DNA from: CBDVBD01 sp965372135
Lineage (GTDB): Bacteria; Electryoneota; RPQS01; CBDVBD01
DNA: 16,170 bases
Assembly (NCBI GenBank): GCA_965372135.1
Contig: CBDVBD010000066.1
Location: 1 to 16,170, forward strand
Direction of reading: 5' to 3'
The notes under the pieces: model-generated
Told to the model about the DNA's origin: nothing
What the model saw: only the letters and a program-made list of their open reading frames with translations
Database searches by the model: none
Shown here: positions 1 to 8,380 of the stretch, piece by piece
How the letters are laid out: every line of letters begins with the position of its first letter
Numbering within the stretch: the stretch's first letter is position 1
Translations under genes and position numbers: made by a program

Positions 1-459
1 GTGCTGGGTGCGATTGAAGCGGGTGGGTCGGGGTGTGCTTGTCCTGAGAATGTATTTTTACGGAATCTACTCAGCGAGATTATCCTGAATCGGGATGAAG
101 TGGTGATCGTGGATATGGAAGCGGGCTTCGAGCATTTGGGGCGCGCTACTGCGAAGGGTGTGGATACGATGATTGTGGTGACGGAACCGACAGCGCAGAG
201 TGTAGCGACCGCACAATCTATTTCCAAGTTTGCCGCTGATATCGGGATCCGGGAACTGCGATTGGTGGGGAACAAGATCATAACGCCGCAGGATGAGGAA
301 TATCTCCTCGAGCGGCTGCCCATGCTAAAACCGTTAGGGTTTCTCCCCTATTCTGACAGTATCCGGCAATCTGACCGTGACGAGATGTCATTAATCGATC
401 ACCTTGATGCGGAAATTAAGTCCGCGTTTCAAACCGTGTATCATAATTTATTCGATTAA
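1..459 (+). CDS. cooC: CooC-type nickel-insertion ATPase, 3' part only
   Basis: This is the C-terminal 152 residues of a SIMIBI-class P-loop ATPase of the CooC/AcsF family, which uses ATP to help load nickel into CO dehydrogenase or acetyl-CoA synthase. Visible motifs are the CxC metal-binding pair (GCAC, Cys12 and Cys14 of the visible part) and the switch II-like stretch VDMEAGFEHLGR (about residues 37-48), both diagnostic of the family. The N-terminal deviant Walker A (GKGGxGKT) and switch I are missing, so the real start lies left of the window and the GTG at position 1 is an internal valine codon. It ends 30 bp before the methionine synthase gene. A second, complete paralogue sits at 7554..8336, so the two may serve different enzymes (CODH and ACS). 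Which one serves which cannot be told from sequence alone. Confidence 0.88.
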   Translation: MLGAIEAGGSGCACPENVFLRNLLSEIILNRDEVVIVDMEAGFEHLGRATAKGVDTMIVVTEPTAQSVATAQSISKFAADIGIRELRLVGNKIITPQDEEYLLERLPMLKPLGFLPYSDSIRQSDRDEMSLIDHLDAEIKSAFQTVYHNLFD

Positions 460-489
460 CCAAGGATTGTTCAGCGTATTGGATTTGAT

Positions 490-1539
490 ATGGGATTGGA
501 TATTAAATTAGCGCCAACCACAGTGGGAAGTTTTCCCCATAAGGATGTGGATGCGGCATGCGATTTGATTCTGGGAAATTTCCCGGAAATTCCCACCTGG
601 CCGCAATTGCCAAGGATCACCCTGAATGAGCAGATGGAGATTCAGTACAGTGAAGGGCTGCCGTGCCGGGTGATCGATTACGATAAGGAGCGAATGTATT
701 TCGATACCAGTAGCGATATCACAAGTGATTTAGAACGGTTTTATGAGAACGTTCTGATGGAAAATCTTGATTATTTCGCGATTTCCCAGGATTATGGTCA
801 CGGACTTTATGCCATGGCGGACAGATTGGCGCAAGGTGTGCCGGATGAGATGAAATATTTCAAGATGCAGGTGACGGGACCGGTCAGTTTTGCGCTGACT
901 ATCGTGGATGAAAACAAGCGCGCCATCTATTACAACGATATCTTCCGGGACGTGATCGTGAAGGGCATGACCATGAAAGCCCGCTGGCAGCTCAGGAAAT
1001 TTGCTCCCTTGTGGGACAAGTTGATCTGCGTGATTGATGAGCCGATATTGTCCGCATTCGGGTCATCGACCTATATCAGCGTGCATCGGGATGACGTGGT
1101 GGCGCATATCAACGAGGTGGTGGAGGCGATTCACAGTGAGAGAGCATTGGCGGGAATTCACTGCTGCGGCAACACCGAATGGACGATTCCGATAGATGCC
1201 GGGGTGGATATTATCAATTTCGATGCCTACGGATACGGGAATTCGATTCTGCTGTACCCCGCACCAATAAAGGAATTTCTGGAAAGCGGGGGGTTATTGG
1301 TATGGGGAATAGTACCCACTTCGGAAGATGTAGATAAGCATACCGCCGCTACATTGGCGAATAAATTTGAGGAGTTGGTATCTCAAATGGCGTCCAAAGG
1401 AATCGACCGTGACTTGATTCTTGAAAATGCAATAATTACATCCAGTTGCGGAACTGGATCTTTACCGTTGGATCGCGCGGAACGTATTGCGGAAATGACG
1501 AAACAGGTCAGTGATATATTAAGAGAACGATACTGTTGA
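490..1539 (+). CDS. mesB: Core (folate-independent) methionine synthase, probable MesB
   Basis: This 349-residue protein corresponds to the C-terminal catalytic half of cobalamin-independent methionine synthase MetE (UROD/MetE-like TIM barrel). It transfers a methyl group to homocysteine to make methionine. Family marks are TTVGSFPH (residues 10-17), the IDEP motif (182-185), and the zinc ligands His224 and Cys226 (in GIHCCGN) and Cys320 (in SSCGTGS). The position of the MetE zinc-ligand glutamate is occupied by Asp245 in NFDAYG. The N-terminal folate-associated half of MetE is absent. Known background: the core synthase family MesB occurs in Wood-Ljungdahl anaerobes and is predicted to take methyl groups from the corrinoid iron-sulfur protein, whose genes lie downstream here. 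Assigning MesB rather than another core family or a UROD-type corrinoid methyltransferase is inference from length, motifs and neighbours. The upstream Shine-Dalgarno is weak (GGA only). Confidence 0.78.
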   Translation: MGLDIKLAPTTVGSFPHKDVDAACDLILGNFPEIPTWPQLPRITLNEQMEIQYSEGLPCRVIDYDKERMYFDTSSDITSDLERFYENVLMENLDYFAISQDYGHGLYAMADRLAQGVPDEMKYFKMQVTGPVSFALTIVDENKRAIYYNDIFRDVIVKGMTMKARWQLRKFAPLWDKLICVIDEPILSAFGSSTYISVHRDDVVAHINEVVEAIHSERALAGIHCCGNTEWTIPIDAGVDIINFDAYGYGNSILLYPAPIKEFLESGGLLVWGIVPTSEDVDKHTAATLANKFEELVSQMASKGIDRDLILENAIITSSCGTGSLPLDRAERIAEMTKQVSDILRERYC

Positions 1540-1550
1540 GCATAAATTTC

Positions 1551-2078
1551 ATGGATTCCAAGCAGAAAAAGGAAATCTTTTGCCGGATTGAACGGTGTTT
1601 AGCATGCAAATCATGTGAAGTGGCTTGTGCGTTGGAACATTCCCAAAGTAAAAATATTACAGAAGCGATTCAGGAACAACCGCTGCCCATAAAGCGAGTG
1701 CGGGTGCTGAGCACTGGCCAGAAGGGATCATTAACCAGGCTGCGGACTATGGCGCTGCAATGCCGGCAGTGTACCAATCCGGCATGTGTTGACGTGTGCA
1801 TCGCGGGGGGTGTGATTAAAGACCCGGAAACGGGGATAGTACAATTCGACACCGAGAAATGCGTGGCGTGTTGGTCGTGTACAATGGTGTGTCCGTTTGG
1901 TGCGGTGGTGCGTGCGCCGGGATCGGGGTTTGCAGTGAACTGCGATCGTTGTGAACACCGGGAAATTCCTGCCTGCGTGGAAGCCTGTCCAACCGGAGCG
2001 ATGGTATTTTGCACCTTAGACGAATTTATGGAGATAACTGGAAAAACGTTGCCAAATAGCGAAAAATCAGATAAATGA
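1551..2078 (+). CDS. cooF: Four-cluster 4Fe-4S ferredoxin (CooF/HycB-like)
   Basis: This small electron carrier has sixteen cysteines in four groups. Counted from an alternative TTG start at 1536 these are Cys21/24/27/31, Cys76/79/84/88, Cys109/112/115/119 and Cys136/139/147/151 (subtract 5 for the ATG start used here). The pattern fits four [4Fe-4S] clusters as in CooF, HycB and DmsB-type subunits. CooF proteins pass electrons to or from CO dehydrogenase. Here the next genes are an FAD/NAD(P)H oxidoreductase and cooS, the cooF-FNOR-cooS arrangement known from several CO-using anaerobes. The start is uncertain. A TTG at 1536 overlaps the preceding stop as TTGA and would couple translation; the ATG at 1551 gives 175 residues. 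Neither has a strong Shine-Dalgarno. No signal peptide or membrane segment is seen, so it should be cytoplasmic. Confidence 0.85.
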   Translation: MDSKQKKEIFCRIERCLACKSCEVACALEHSQSKNITEAIQEQPLPIKRVRVLSTGQKGSLTRLRTMALQCRQCTNPACVDVCIAGGVIKDPETGIVQFDTEKCVACWSCTMVCPFGAVVRAPGSGFAVNCDRCEHREIPACVEACPTGAMVFCTLDEFMEITGKTLPNSEKSDK

Positions 2079-3370
2079 AAATCGTAATTATTGGAAATAG
2101 CGCCGCCGGAACCGGGGCTTTGGAGGCGATAAGGAAGCACGACCGCGATAGTTCGATAACGATTGTTTCTGATGAGACCTATCACTTATATTCGCGGTGT
2201 TTGCTGTCGTATTATTTGGCTGGGAGTATCGATGAATCCGCGCTGTCATTCCGTGCGGAAGATTTCCACAGAGCGATAGATGCGGAATTGGTGTTGGGGA
2301 AAAGGGTGACAGCGGTTGATCCGGTGAAACAGCAGGTGATTTGTGATGATAACGGCAAATTGGAGTATGATAAACTGCTGATCGCTACCGGCGGGTCGCC
2401 AAAAGTTCCTGACAATATCTCTACCGATCTGAATGGGGTATTTGTGCTGCGTTCCTTCGTCGATGCCACTGCGATACAACAACACATCCAGCCGGATGGG
2501 AATGCCGTGATTCTGGGGGGTGGATTGGTGGGGATGAAGACGGCGTTTGCGCTGAACCAGCGCGGGATGAAGGTCACGGTAGCGGTGCGATCACCTCATG
2601 TGTTGTCTCAGATGATCGATTACGACGGCGCTCAGATTGTGACGGAACGCCTGCGGGAAAACGATATTCAGGTATTGACTGAGTGTGATGTGACCAGTGT
2701 TGAGGAAAAGGACGGTCGATTAATATCGGTTACTATCAAAGGAGCCGCAGATTCCAGAACCATCCCCTGCGATGTATTGATAGCGGCAAAGGGAGTATCG
2801 CCAAATATGGGGTTGATAGCGGACACAGATATCGCAACCAATTGGGGAATTGTCACCAACTCCAAAATGCAGACCAATATAGAAAATATCTATGCTGCCG
2901 GGGATGTGGCGGAGACGTTCGATATCGCCATCGAACAACACACGGTGAACGCATTGTGGACGTGTGCCATTCAGCAGGGCAGGGCGGCGGGATATAATAT
3001 GGCGGGAATTGACCGCGAATACGACGGATCGGTGGGGATGAACTCCATCAATTTCCCGGGAGTGGATTTGATATCGTTCGGGGTGATCAGGACGAAACCG
3101 GATGACGGATACGAAGTGTTGGTGGAAAATCGCCCACACCAGGGAGTATATAAAAAAGCTGTTTTGAAGGACGATAAAGTCAAGGGATTGGTACTGGTTA
3201 ATGCCATCGACAACGCCGGTGTGCTGCTATCGCTGCTCGGTCGTAAGATTGATATTTCCGATGTCAAGCATGAAATATTGAATGACGGCTTCAACTACGC
3301 CAAATTGATGGCAAACCGGGGACCGGATGAATTCGAACGATACTGGAAAGCCTCGCAAATTAGGACATGA
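2075..3370 (+). CDS. FAD-dependent NAD(P)H oxidoreductase (FNOR) linked to CODH
   Basis: This 431-residue pyridine nucleotide-disulfide oxidoreductase-fold flavoprotein is related to NADH oxidases, rubredoxin reductases and the N-terminal part of NirB. It has an N-terminal FAD-binding motif (VIIGNSAAGTGA, about 4-15), the ATGG motif (104-107), a second Rossmann motif for NAD(P)H (AVILGGGLVG, 144-153) and the FAD-contacting IYAAGDVAE (272-280). Its ATG overlaps the ferredoxin stop as ATGA, so the two genes are translationally coupled. It ends 3 bp before cooS. In clusters of the cooS-cooF-FNOR type this enzyme is thought to exchange electrons between the ferredoxin and NAD(P)H. That role here is inferred from position; the sequence alone shows only an FAD/NAD(P)H enzyme. 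Cys42 lies in the region where some relatives keep a redox-active cysteine (HLYSRC), so a NADH oxidase or CoA-disulfide reductase activity is a less likely alternative. Confidence 0.82.
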   Translation: MKIVIIGNSAAGTGALEAIRKHDRDSSITIVSDETYHLYSRCLLSYYLAGSIDESALSFRAEDFHRAIDAELVLGKRVTAVDPVKQQVICDDNGKLEYDKLLIATGGSPKVPDNISTDLNGVFVLRSFVDATAIQQHIQPDGNAVILGGGLVGMKTAFALNQRGMKVTVAVRSPHVLSQMIDYDGAQIVTERLRENDIQVLTECDVTSVEEKDGRLISVTIKGAADSRTIPCDVLIAAKGVSPNMGLIADTDIATNWGIVTNSKMQTNIENIYAAGDVAETFDIAIEQHTVNALWTCAIQQGRAAGYNMAGIDREYDGSVGMNSINFPGVDLISFGVIRTKPDDGYEVLVENRPHQGVYKKAVLKDDKVKGLVLVNAIDNAGVLLSLLGRKIDISDVKHEILNDGFNYAKLMANRGPDEFERYWKASQIRT

Positions 3371-3373
3371 TCC

Positions 3374-5308
3374 ATGGGTAACAAAAACAAGAGCATCGAT
3401 CCTGCGGTGAATAAGATTTTGGGATCGGTGGAGTCACGAGGGATCACCACAATTTGGGATCGATCGCAGGCAATGGAACCGCAGTGCGGATTCGGAGAAT
3501 TGGGGATTTGCTGCCGGATCTGCTATATGGGACCATGCCGGATAGATCCGTTCGAGGAGAGGGCTAAGCAAGGGGTATGCGGTGCCACCGCTGAAGTAAT
3601 CGTAGCGCGTAATTTCGCCAGGATGATTGCGGCGGGAACGGCTGCACATTCCGATCATGGCAGGGACGTGGCGAATGCACTGTTGATAGCTGCAGAAAAT
3701 CCCGATTCCGGGTATAAAATCAAGGACGTGCCCAAACTGATGCGAACCGCAGAGTACTTTGGTATAAATACCGATGGGAAGAGTACTGAAGAAGTGGGAA
3801 AAGAAGTTGCGTTGGCGGCAATTGCCGAATTCGGGAAGCAGGAAGGCGGCATTCATTTCACTAACCGTGCCCCGGAAGCCCGTCGGGAATTGTGGAATAA
3901 TCAAGGTGTGTTACCCCGCGGTATCGACCGGGAAGTGGTGGAATTGATGCATCGAACCACCATGGGGGTGGATCAGGACCACCGGAACATCATGAAACAG
4001 GCTTCCCGAACCGCGTTAGCGGATGGTTGGGGTGGTTCCATGATCGCCACCGAATTGCAGGACATCCTTTTCGGTACCCCGTCGCCGATTCGGGGACAGG
4101 TGAATTTGGGGGTGTTGTCGGATACGAAGATCAATATCGTCATCCACGGGCACGAACCGGTGCTGTCCGAGTTGCTGGTGCTGGCGGCACAGGATGAGGA
4201 AATGCTGGCATTGGCGCAATCGAAAGGCGCCGAGGGAATTAATCTCGCCGGCATCTGTTGCACTGCGAATGAAATCCTGATGCGGCATGGGATTCCGGTA
4301 GCCGGGAACTTCTTGCAGCAGGAGTTGGCAGTGGCAACCGGGGCGGTGGATGCCATGATCGTGGACGTGCAGTGCATTATGAGTTCCTTAGCCGATTTCT
4401 GCAAATCATACCATACGGAACTGTTAACCACGTCATCGAAAGCGAGAATCGGGAATGTGAGATACATACCATTTTCGGAACATGAAGCCTGGGAAAAAGC
4501 GAAGGAAATCACTCGGATTGCCATCGAGAATTTCCCCAACCGGGGATTAGTGGACATCCCTGACGAGAAGATGGATTTGATAGCCGGGTTCAGCCACGAA
4601 GCCATCAACTATATGTTGGGCGGCACATTCCGGGGTTCCTATAGCCCGCTGAACGACAACATCATCAACGGCAGGATCAAGGGAGTTGCGGGTGTGGTCG
4701 GTTGCAATAATCCGAAGGTCACACACGACCAGGGACATGTGGATTTGGTGCGGGAACTGATCGCCAATGACATCCTGGTGGTGCAGACCGGATGCGCGGC
4801 GATTGCCTGTGCCAAAGCGGGATTGTTGACTCCGGAAGCGGCGGCTGAGATGGCGGGACCGGGACTTAAGGAAGTATGCCAGACGGTGGGCATGCCGCCG
4901 GTACTGCATTCCGGAGCCTGCGTGGATAACAGCCGGATACTGATTGCGCTGTCGGAAATGGTTAAGGTCGGGGGGTTAGGAAATGACATCAGCGAGCTGC
5001 CTGTGGCAGGAGCCGCTCCGGAATGGATGAGCGAAAAAGCAATCGCCATCGGACATTATTTCGTGGTGTCGGGGGTATTTACCGTATTCGGTGTGGGGCT
5101 GCCAATCAATGGCAGCAAAGTATTTACCGATCTGCTGTTCCGTGAATTCGAGGATATCTATGGCGGAATGTGGGCAGTGGAACCCGACCCCGGGAAGATG
5201 GCAGCGATGATCATCGATCATATCAACAACAAACGGGAGAAACTGGGGATCAGCAAAGCCAAAGAACGCGTGCTGTACGACATGGAAATGCGGAGGGAAT
5301 TGACTTAA
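3374..5308 (+). CDS. cooS: Ni-Fe carbon monoxide dehydrogenase catalytic subunit
   Basis: This is full-length (644 residues) anaerobic CO dehydrogenase, the CooS/AcsA subunit that interconverts CO2 and CO and supplies CO to acetyl-CoA synthase. The cluster ligands are visible and fall close to those of Carboxydothermus CODH-II. Cys38 and Cys46 are the D-cluster pair. Cys47, Cys50, Cys55 and Cys69 are the B-cluster. The C-cluster (Ni-Fe) ligands are His260 (VIHGHEP), Cys295 or Cys296 (GICCTANE), Cys334 (DVQCIM), Cys444 (VVGCNNPK), Cys474 (QTGCAA) and Cys516 (HSGACVD). Lys555 in SEKAIAIG matches the catalytic lysine region. It should be an active cytoplasmic homodimer, probably bound to AcsB. 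The start is supported by an AGGA 8 bp upstream at 3362-3365. It follows the oxidoreductase by 3 bp and precedes acsB by 24 bp, so the symbol acsA would be equally apt. Confidence 0.97.
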   Translation: MGNKNKSIDPAVNKILGSVESRGITTIWDRSQAMEPQCGFGELGICCRICYMGPCRIDPFEERAKQGVCGATAEVIVARNFARMIAAGTAAHSDHGRDVANALLIAAENPDSGYKIKDVPKLMRTAEYFGINTDGKSTEEVGKEVALAAIAEFGKQEGGIHFTNRAPEARRELWNNQGVLPRGIDREVVELMHRTTMGVDQDHRNIMKQASRTALADGWGGSMIATELQDILFGTPSPIRGQVNLGVLSDTKINIVIHGHEPVLSELLVLAAQDEEMLALAQSKGAEGINLAGICCTANEILMRHGIPVAGNFLQQELAVATGAVDAMIVDVQCIMSSLADFCKSYHTELLTTSSKARIGNVRYIPFSEHEAWEKAKEITRIAIENFPNRGLVDIPDEKMDLIAGFSHEAINYMLGGTFRGSYSPLNDNIINGRIKGVAGVVGCNNPKVTHDQGHVDLVRELIANDILVVQTGCAAIACAKAGLLTPEAAAEMAGPGLKEVCQTVGMPPVLHSGACVDNSRILIALSEMVKVGGLGNDISELPVAGAAPEWMSEKAIAIGHYFVVSGVFTVFGVGLPINGSKVFTDLLFREFEDIYGGMWAVEPDPGKMAAMIIDHINNKREKLGISKAKERVLYDMEMRRELT

Positions 5309-5332
5309 AGTCATCCGATGGAGAATTAAGGA

Positions 5333-7537
5333 ATGTCGAAAATAATCGCCACCAAAGCTATCCGAGGGGCGCATAAATTAGTCACCAGAGCAGAACAGAG
5401 CCTAATCGAAGCGTTGGAATCCAAGGGACCCGACACAAAGGTCGAATTCCCCAATACCGGTTATTACCTGCCCATTTCTCATGGTGTGTTGGGGATGAAT
5501 ATCGATACCTTGGGGGGGCTTCAGGACTTGCTTGAGGAAGCGAAAAAACTGCTGCCTCCGATACCCGATGATCAGTTGTGGGTGCCTTTTCTGGGGCACA
5601 CCCTGGATGCTGGAATGGCGACCCTGTTCGCCGATGAGATTATCGAAGCCATCAAATATACCGAACACCCTCTCCCCTACTTTCCGGAAGCCAATCCCAG
5701 CGATGGGCAGTTGTGGTTGGGAGCCGCCAACGACATCATCATGCGAGAGCGGGGTATCGAATTCGTGGACGGGACTGCACCTGGGTTTGCAGCCATTGTG
5801 GGCAAGTGTCCCACAAATGAGATCGCCGTTAACATCGCCCGGGAGCTGCAGGAGAAGAACCTGTACGTGTTCCTATCCGCCAGCACCGATGGGGTCTCGG
5901 TGGCGGATCAGTTGCGCGAGGAAGGAGTGCAATTGGGATGGGATACCCGGCTGGTGCCTTTCGGTGATGACGTGACAGCGACGGTACATGCCTTGGGATT
6001 CGCTACTCGTGTGGCGCTGTCCTTTGGAGGTGCCAAACCCGGTGATTATCAACGGATGTTGCTGTATAACAAAAACCGGACTTTCGCCTTTGTGCTGGCA
6101 TTCGGTCCGGTGGATGACGAAAAGCACGCCCAAGCGGCGGGAGCCATTAATTTCGGGTTTCCCACCATTGCCGATACCGACATCGACCGGATTTTACCCA
6201 CCGGTATCTGTACCTACGAACATGTGGTGTCGCCGGTGGAACACGACAAGATCGTTTCTAAGGCGATCGAAGTACGGGGATTGAAAGTCCAAATCACCGA
6301 AGTGCCGATTCCGGTGCCGTTCGGTCCAGCTTTCCAGGGGGAACGGGTACGAAAAGCAGAGATGTATGTGGAATTGGCTGGTGGACAGAATCCTGGGTTT
6401 GAGTTGGTCACCACCAAGGAACTACACGAAGTTGAAGACGGCAGGATCGATGTAGTGGGTCCGGAAATCGATGACTTGGAAGAGGGTTCCGGAACTCCGT
6501 TTGCCTTTTATATCGAAGTGGCGGGCAGGAAAATGCAACCAGATTTCGAACCTATCCTGGAACGGCAGCTACACGATTTTATGAATAGCGCTCACGGGAT
6601 TTTTCACATGGGGCAGCGTGACATCAACTGGATCAGGATCAGTAAGGAAGCGCATAGCGCCGGTTTCAAATTCAAGAACTTCGGCGACATCATCCACGCC
6701 ACCTATCACAGCGAATACGGCGCTATCATGGACAAGGTGCAGGTGACCATCATTACCGACGGAGAGGAAATCCTCAAGAGGATCGACAGCGCCCGTGTCG
6801 TGTACAAGGAACGGGACGACCGCTTAGCGGGATTGATAGACGAATCGGTGGATACGTTTTATTCCTGCCTATTGTGCCAGTCCTTTGCACCAAACCACGT
6901 GTGCGTTATTACCCCGGAACGGTCGGGATTGTGCGGCGCCTATAACTGGCTGGACGGCAAAGCAGCCTACGAAATCAAGCCTGCCGGACCTAATCAGCCG
7001 GTGGCTAAAGGACGAGTGATAGATGAGGTTAGAGGACAGTGGGCGGGTGTGAACGAATACGTATTCAACAACTCCCATAAGACCATAGAAGCCTTCAACA
7101 GCTACAGCATCATGGAATTTCCCATGACGTCGTGTGGGTGCTTTGAATGTATAAGCTGCATACTGCCCATGTGTAACGGAATTATGACCGTGTTTCGGGA
7201 ATATGCCGACATGACCCCGTGCGGGATGAAATTCTCCACCTTAGCAGGAACGGTGGGCGGCGGGCTGCAGACCCCGGGATTCATCGGACACAGCAAGCAC
7301 TACATCACCAGCCGGAAATTCATCAGTGCTGAAGAGGGCATTCAGCGGCTAGTGTGGATGCACAAGAGCCTGAAAGATCAGATCGGCGATGAGATCAATG
7401 CGTTAGCCGCCGAACACGGCATCGAGAATTTCATCGATATGGTCGCTGATGAAACCATCGCCAATACCGAGGAAGAGGTATTGGCTCATATCTCCAGCGT
7501 CAATCATCCAGCGTTGTCCATGCCGGCATTATTTTAA
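5333..7537 (+). CDS. acsB: Acetyl-CoA synthase (CODH/ACS complex beta subunit)
   Basis: Acetyl-CoA synthase builds acetyl-CoA from CO (made by CooS), the methyl group on the corrinoid protein, and CoA, at the Ni-Ni-[4Fe-4S] A-cluster. At 734 residues it is the long bacterial form with the N-terminal CODH-contacting domain, unlike the shorter archaeal CdhC. The A-cluster ligands keep the Moorella spacing with a +6 shift: Cys512, Cys515, Cys524 and Cys534 for the cubane with Cys515 bridging, and the Cys601-Gly602-Cys603 motif that holds the distal nickel. No key residue is missing. The start is supported by GGAG at 5320-5323, 9 bp upstream. A CooC/AcsF ATPase gene follows 16 bp later, which fits nickel loading of this enzyme. 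Confidence 0.97.
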   Translation: MSKIIATKAIRGAHKLVTRAEQSLIEALESKGPDTKVEFPNTGYYLPISHGVLGMNIDTLGGLQDLLEEAKKLLPPIPDDQLWVPFLGHTLDAGMATLFADEIIEAIKYTEHPLPYFPEANPSDGQLWLGAANDIIMRERGIEFVDGTAPGFAAIVGKCPTNEIAVNIARELQEKNLYVFLSASTDGVSVADQLREEGVQLGWDTRLVPFGDDVTATVHALGFATRVALSFGGAKPGDYQRMLLYNKNRTFAFVLAFGPVDDEKHAQAAGAINFGFPTIADTDIDRILPTGICTYEHVVSPVEHDKIVSKAIEVRGLKVQITEVPIPVPFGPAFQGERVRKAEMYVELAGGQNPGFELVTTKELHEVEDGRIDVVGPEIDDLEEGSGTPFAFYIEVAGRKMQPDFEPILERQLHDFMNSAHGIFHMGQRDINWIRISKEAHSAGFKFKNFGDIIHATYHSEYGAIMDKVQVTIITDGEEILKRIDSARVVYKERDDRLAGLIDESVDTFYSCLLCQSFAPNHVCVITPERSGLCGAYNWLDGKAAYEIKPAGPNQPVAKGRVIDEVRGQWAGVNEYVFNNSHKTIEAFNSYSIMEFPMTSCGCFECISCILPMCNGIMTVFREYADMTPCGMKFSTLAGTVGGGLQTPGFIGHSKHYITSRKFISAEEGIQRLVWMHKSLKDQIGDEINALAAEHGIENFIDMVADETIANTEEEVLAHISSVNHPALSMPALF

Positions 7538-7553
7538 GGCACTCTGTACAATC

Positions 7554-8336
7554 ATGTCAATATCATTTGCAATATGCGGAAAAGGCGGAGTGGGAAAATC
7601 GACAGTTACCGCGCTGCTGATTCGCTGGCTGAACGATCACGGGCATAAATCGATACTGGCTGTCGATGCGGATTCCAACGTCAACCTCAATGACCTGCTG
7701 GGTGTGGAAGCCGGACCTGCGTTGGGATCGATTCGCGAAGAGATGAAAGAAACTATCAGCGACCTGCCCGGCGGCATGACGAAGCAACAATTCCTGGAAT
7801 ACCGCATCCATCAAAGCCTGTTGGAAACGCCCAACTTCGACCTAATCACCATGGGGCGTCCCGAAGGTCCAGGTTGCTACTGTTATGCCAATAATTTACT
7901 GCGAGATATCTTGAAGCAGTTGTCGGACAACTACCAATACGTAGTAATCGACAACGAAGCCGGGATGGAGCACCTAAGCCGGCGTACCACACAGCATATC
8001 GACCATATGTTGATCGTGTCCGATCCCACTGTGCGAGGAGTGCAAACCGCCGGTCGCATCAGTCGATTACTACAGGAACTCGACACCCGAGTCAACAAGA
8101 AGTATTTGGTTATCAACCGGACACACGGCGAGCTATCGTCGGCGGTTAAAGAGCGGATAGCATTAGAAGGATTAGAATTATTGGCAGTAATCCCTGATGA
8201 TGATGAGGTAGCACGTATAGACACCGAGGGGCAAGCAATATATAACGTGTCAGCGCCTTCCAGTGTGTATCAATCGATTGACGCAATGTTATCGGCACTG
8301 TTGCTGGATGTGATTGCAAAAACCAACATCGAATAA
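7554..8336 (+). CDS. cooC: CooC/AcsF-type nickel-insertion ATPase, complete
   Basis: This complete 260-residue P-loop ATPase of the CooC/AcsF maturation family couples ATP-driven dimerisation to nickel insertion into CODH or ACS. It shows the deviant Walker A CGKGGVGKST (residues 8-17, with signature lysine Lys10), the switch I stretch VDADSN (37-42), the CxC metal site Cys108-Tyr-Cys110, and the switch II-like VVIDNEAGMEHLSRR (130-144). The reading frame stays open upstream to 7449, but the ATG at 7554 puts the P-loop at the usual distance from the N-terminus and avoids overlap with acsB, so it is the likely start. The Shine-Dalgarno (AAGG at 7536-7539) is far upstream and weak. Lying between acsB and acsD suggests the AcsF role (ACS maturation), but this is inference. 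The truncated paralogue at 1..459 may serve the other enzyme. Confidence 0.92.
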   Translation: MSISFAICGKGGVGKSTVTALLIRWLNDHGHKSILAVDADSNVNLNDLLGVEAGPALGSIREEMKETISDLPGGMTKQQFLEYRIHQSLLETPNFDLITMGRPEGPGCYCYANNLLRDILKQLSDNYQYVVIDNEAGMEHLSRRTTQHIDHMLIVSDPTVRGVQTAGRISRLLQELDTRVNKKYLVINRTHGELSSAVKERIALEGLELLAVIPDDDEVARIDTEGQAIYNVSAPSSVYQSIDAMLSALLLDVIAKTNIE

Positions 8337-8380
8337 CACCCACCGGAATAACTTACAAGAACCAAACAGACGATCAGAAG

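Noticed and set aside
3973..4608. Long open frames on the - strand inside cooS, and similar ones across the operon
   Set aside because: They lie opposite strongly conserved enzymes, match no recognisable protein family and follow from codon bias of the sense gene.
5532..5975. 147-codon open frame on the + strand within acsB
   Set aside because: It is a +1-frame shadow of acsB with Pro/Trp/Cys-rich composition and no recognisable domain. The acsB frame here is intact.
7449..7553. Possible N-terminal extension of the second CooC ATPase overlapping the end of acsB
   Set aside because: The extension reads as shifted acsB coding sequence with no P-loop-family features. The ATG at 7554 places the Walker A at the normal distance from the N-terminus.
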